Assembly: GCF_036488675.1 (NCBI RefSeq)
Contig: NZ_CP133151.1
Span: 1 to 64,000, forward strand
Direction: 5' to 3'
Source: Sinorhizobium chiapasense
Lineage (GTDB): Bacteria > Pseudomonadota > Alphaproteobacteria > Rhizobiales > Rhizobiaceae
Length of the DNA stretch: 64,000 nt
The notes under the pieces are model-generated. The model worked only from the letters and a program-made list of their open reading frames with translations. It was not told where the DNA came from and did no database searches. The translations under genes and the position numbers were made by a program. This document shows positions 63,205-64,000 of the stretch, piece by piece. Every line of letters begins with the position of its first letter. The stretch's first letter is position 1.

Positions 63205-64000
63205 TTAGTCTTCATGCTGTGAAAACTCAAATCGTACTTGGAATTGTTGCTCTTTTCCTGGGGCGAGATTGATATTATATTCCCGCTCGTCAAATGGAAT
63301 GCGTCTGTCCTCTATGTCACCGTGGCCCGTACATGGTTCTAACGCCAGAAAGTCCTGCTGTGGAAGAGACCACACAACCCAGTGACGTGCATCTGGCGCA
63401 TCAATTCCAATTGTGACCTTCTCTCCAACAAGCGACAGCCTTTTACTATTCGCATTCAAAAAACAAAGCGCTTCATTTTGGAAAAGGCTTTCATTTAGAT
63501 GAAGGCAACGTCCGTGGAATGAGATTTTCCGTTGATTACCTTGAATTAGGCCTTGGGAAGATATGCACGGGACGAGAGGGGATTCCGATTTCTCGAATTG
63601 CAGCCGCCAGCTATCTTTGCGCGGAGACAGTAACGGCCATCTAAATCCGGGATGTATTCCGATGGAATAAGGCAAGAATGCACGATCGGACGTGTTTTTT
63701 ACGGAAATCCCAATGTGCAATTGCATGTCTACAATTTTATACTTAATTCTGAAACGGAAATAAAATGGAAACATTGTTTTTGTGAATTCATCGTCAGATG
63801 CTTCTAATGTCACCTCAGATTCTGAGTTGGAAACCAAGGCAAATTCCTGCATGCTGATAAAGCCGTGAACAGGCATCGGATAATATTGCCCTTTTATTTC
63901 GACACGTGAAGACTCACTCCATCCGCATGACGGGAACATCAGGGGACAGGTTTGGTTCCAACCTGGGGAGTCTCGCGGCCAAAGGAGGTCGCTTGCACCG
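63205..64000 (-). CDS. Aldose 1-epimerase-like protein, partial at window end
   Basis: The frame is open to the window edge; the start is outside. The visible part runs LLWPRDSPGWNQTCPLMFPS then CGW, the substrate-side loop of galactose-mutarotase-like enzymes, and continues with MPVHGFISMQEF (HGF histidine), LPYSIGIHPGFRWPL (catalytic-type histidine in GIHPGF) and LALEPCTGHGD (glutamate in EPCTG). These three are the active-site elements of aldose 1-epimerase. The enzyme would interconvert anomers of a sugar in the cytosol. It is AT-richer than most of the window, suggesting a different origin. Confidence 0.8.
   Translation of the reverse strand, partial: GASDLLWPRDSPGWNQTCPLMFPSCGWSESSRVEIKGQYYPMPVHGFISMQEFALVSNSESEVTLEASDDEFTKTMFPFYFRFRIKYKIVDMQLHIGISVKNTSDRAFLPYSIGIHPGFRWPLLSPRKDSWRLQFEKSESPLVPCISSQGLIQGNQRKISFHGRCLHLNESLFQNEALCFLNANSKRLSLVGEKVTIGIDAPDARHWVVWSLPQQDFLALEPCTGHGDIEDRRIPFDEREYNINLAPGKEQQFQVRFEFSQHED

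Overview
This window looks like the replication and partition region of a repABC plasmid from an alphaproteobacterium of the Rhizobiales (Rhizobium, Sinorhizobium or Agrobacterium type), followed by about 55 kb of accessory DNA. The evidence is a repA-repB-repC operon with an antisense RNA between repB and repC, three copies of a 20-bp perfect palindrome typical of RepB binding (parS) sites, a SyrB-type regulator, a decayed MucR-type regulator and several IS remnants. The species cannot be fixed from the sequence alone.

Layout. 1-4656: repABC, the ctRNA and three parS sites. 4600-6161: decayed resolvase and Fic genes. 6644-10059: a DUF6283-like protein, a tyrosine recombinase and, divergent from it, DUF1403 and ScpB, with a 21-bp palindrome between the divergent genes; this looks like a plasmid-maintenance module. 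10445-12123: a membrane protein split by a frame change at a run of nine A's. 12499-29551: a very unusual operon of two giant, mostly beta-rich proteins (3311 and 2191 residues) followed by a small papain-like cysteine protease. 29867-32472: an AbiE-type toxin-antitoxin pair with a third gene. 32681-36827 (minus): a UvrD-like helicase with a partner of unknown function. 37029-38032: two decayed genes, the first of the DUF429 family.

38128-52294 is a dense conflict island. On the minus strand lie a membrane patatin-like phospholipase, a TIR protein and a KGGVGR-type ATPase with a TIR domain. Divergent from them, on the plus strand, run two TIR-like genes, a SLOG-TIR fusion, another TIR-like gene and an Nmad2-family protein. 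Next, in the same direction, comes a tightly overlapping trio: a thymidylate-synthase/hydroxymethylase-like enzyme, a TylF-type methyltransferase-like protein and a protein with the helical domain of phage 5-hydroxymethyl-dU DNA kinases. The last trio resembles phage thymidine hypermodification genes. Its position beside a TIR/SLOG signalling cluster with an Nmad2 gene is the best candidate here for an undescribed system.

52295-64000 is a patchwork: a decayed mucR, a truncated exonuclease, small hypotheticals, a complete IS1182-like element with a 4-bp target duplication, a SyrB-type regulator, a regulator-methyltransferase-PIN triad that may be a defence or toxin system, remnants of ISL3-, IS481- and IS110-type elements, and an aldose 1-epimerase-like gene cut by the window end. 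All functional statements rest on motif recognition by eye; no database search was run.
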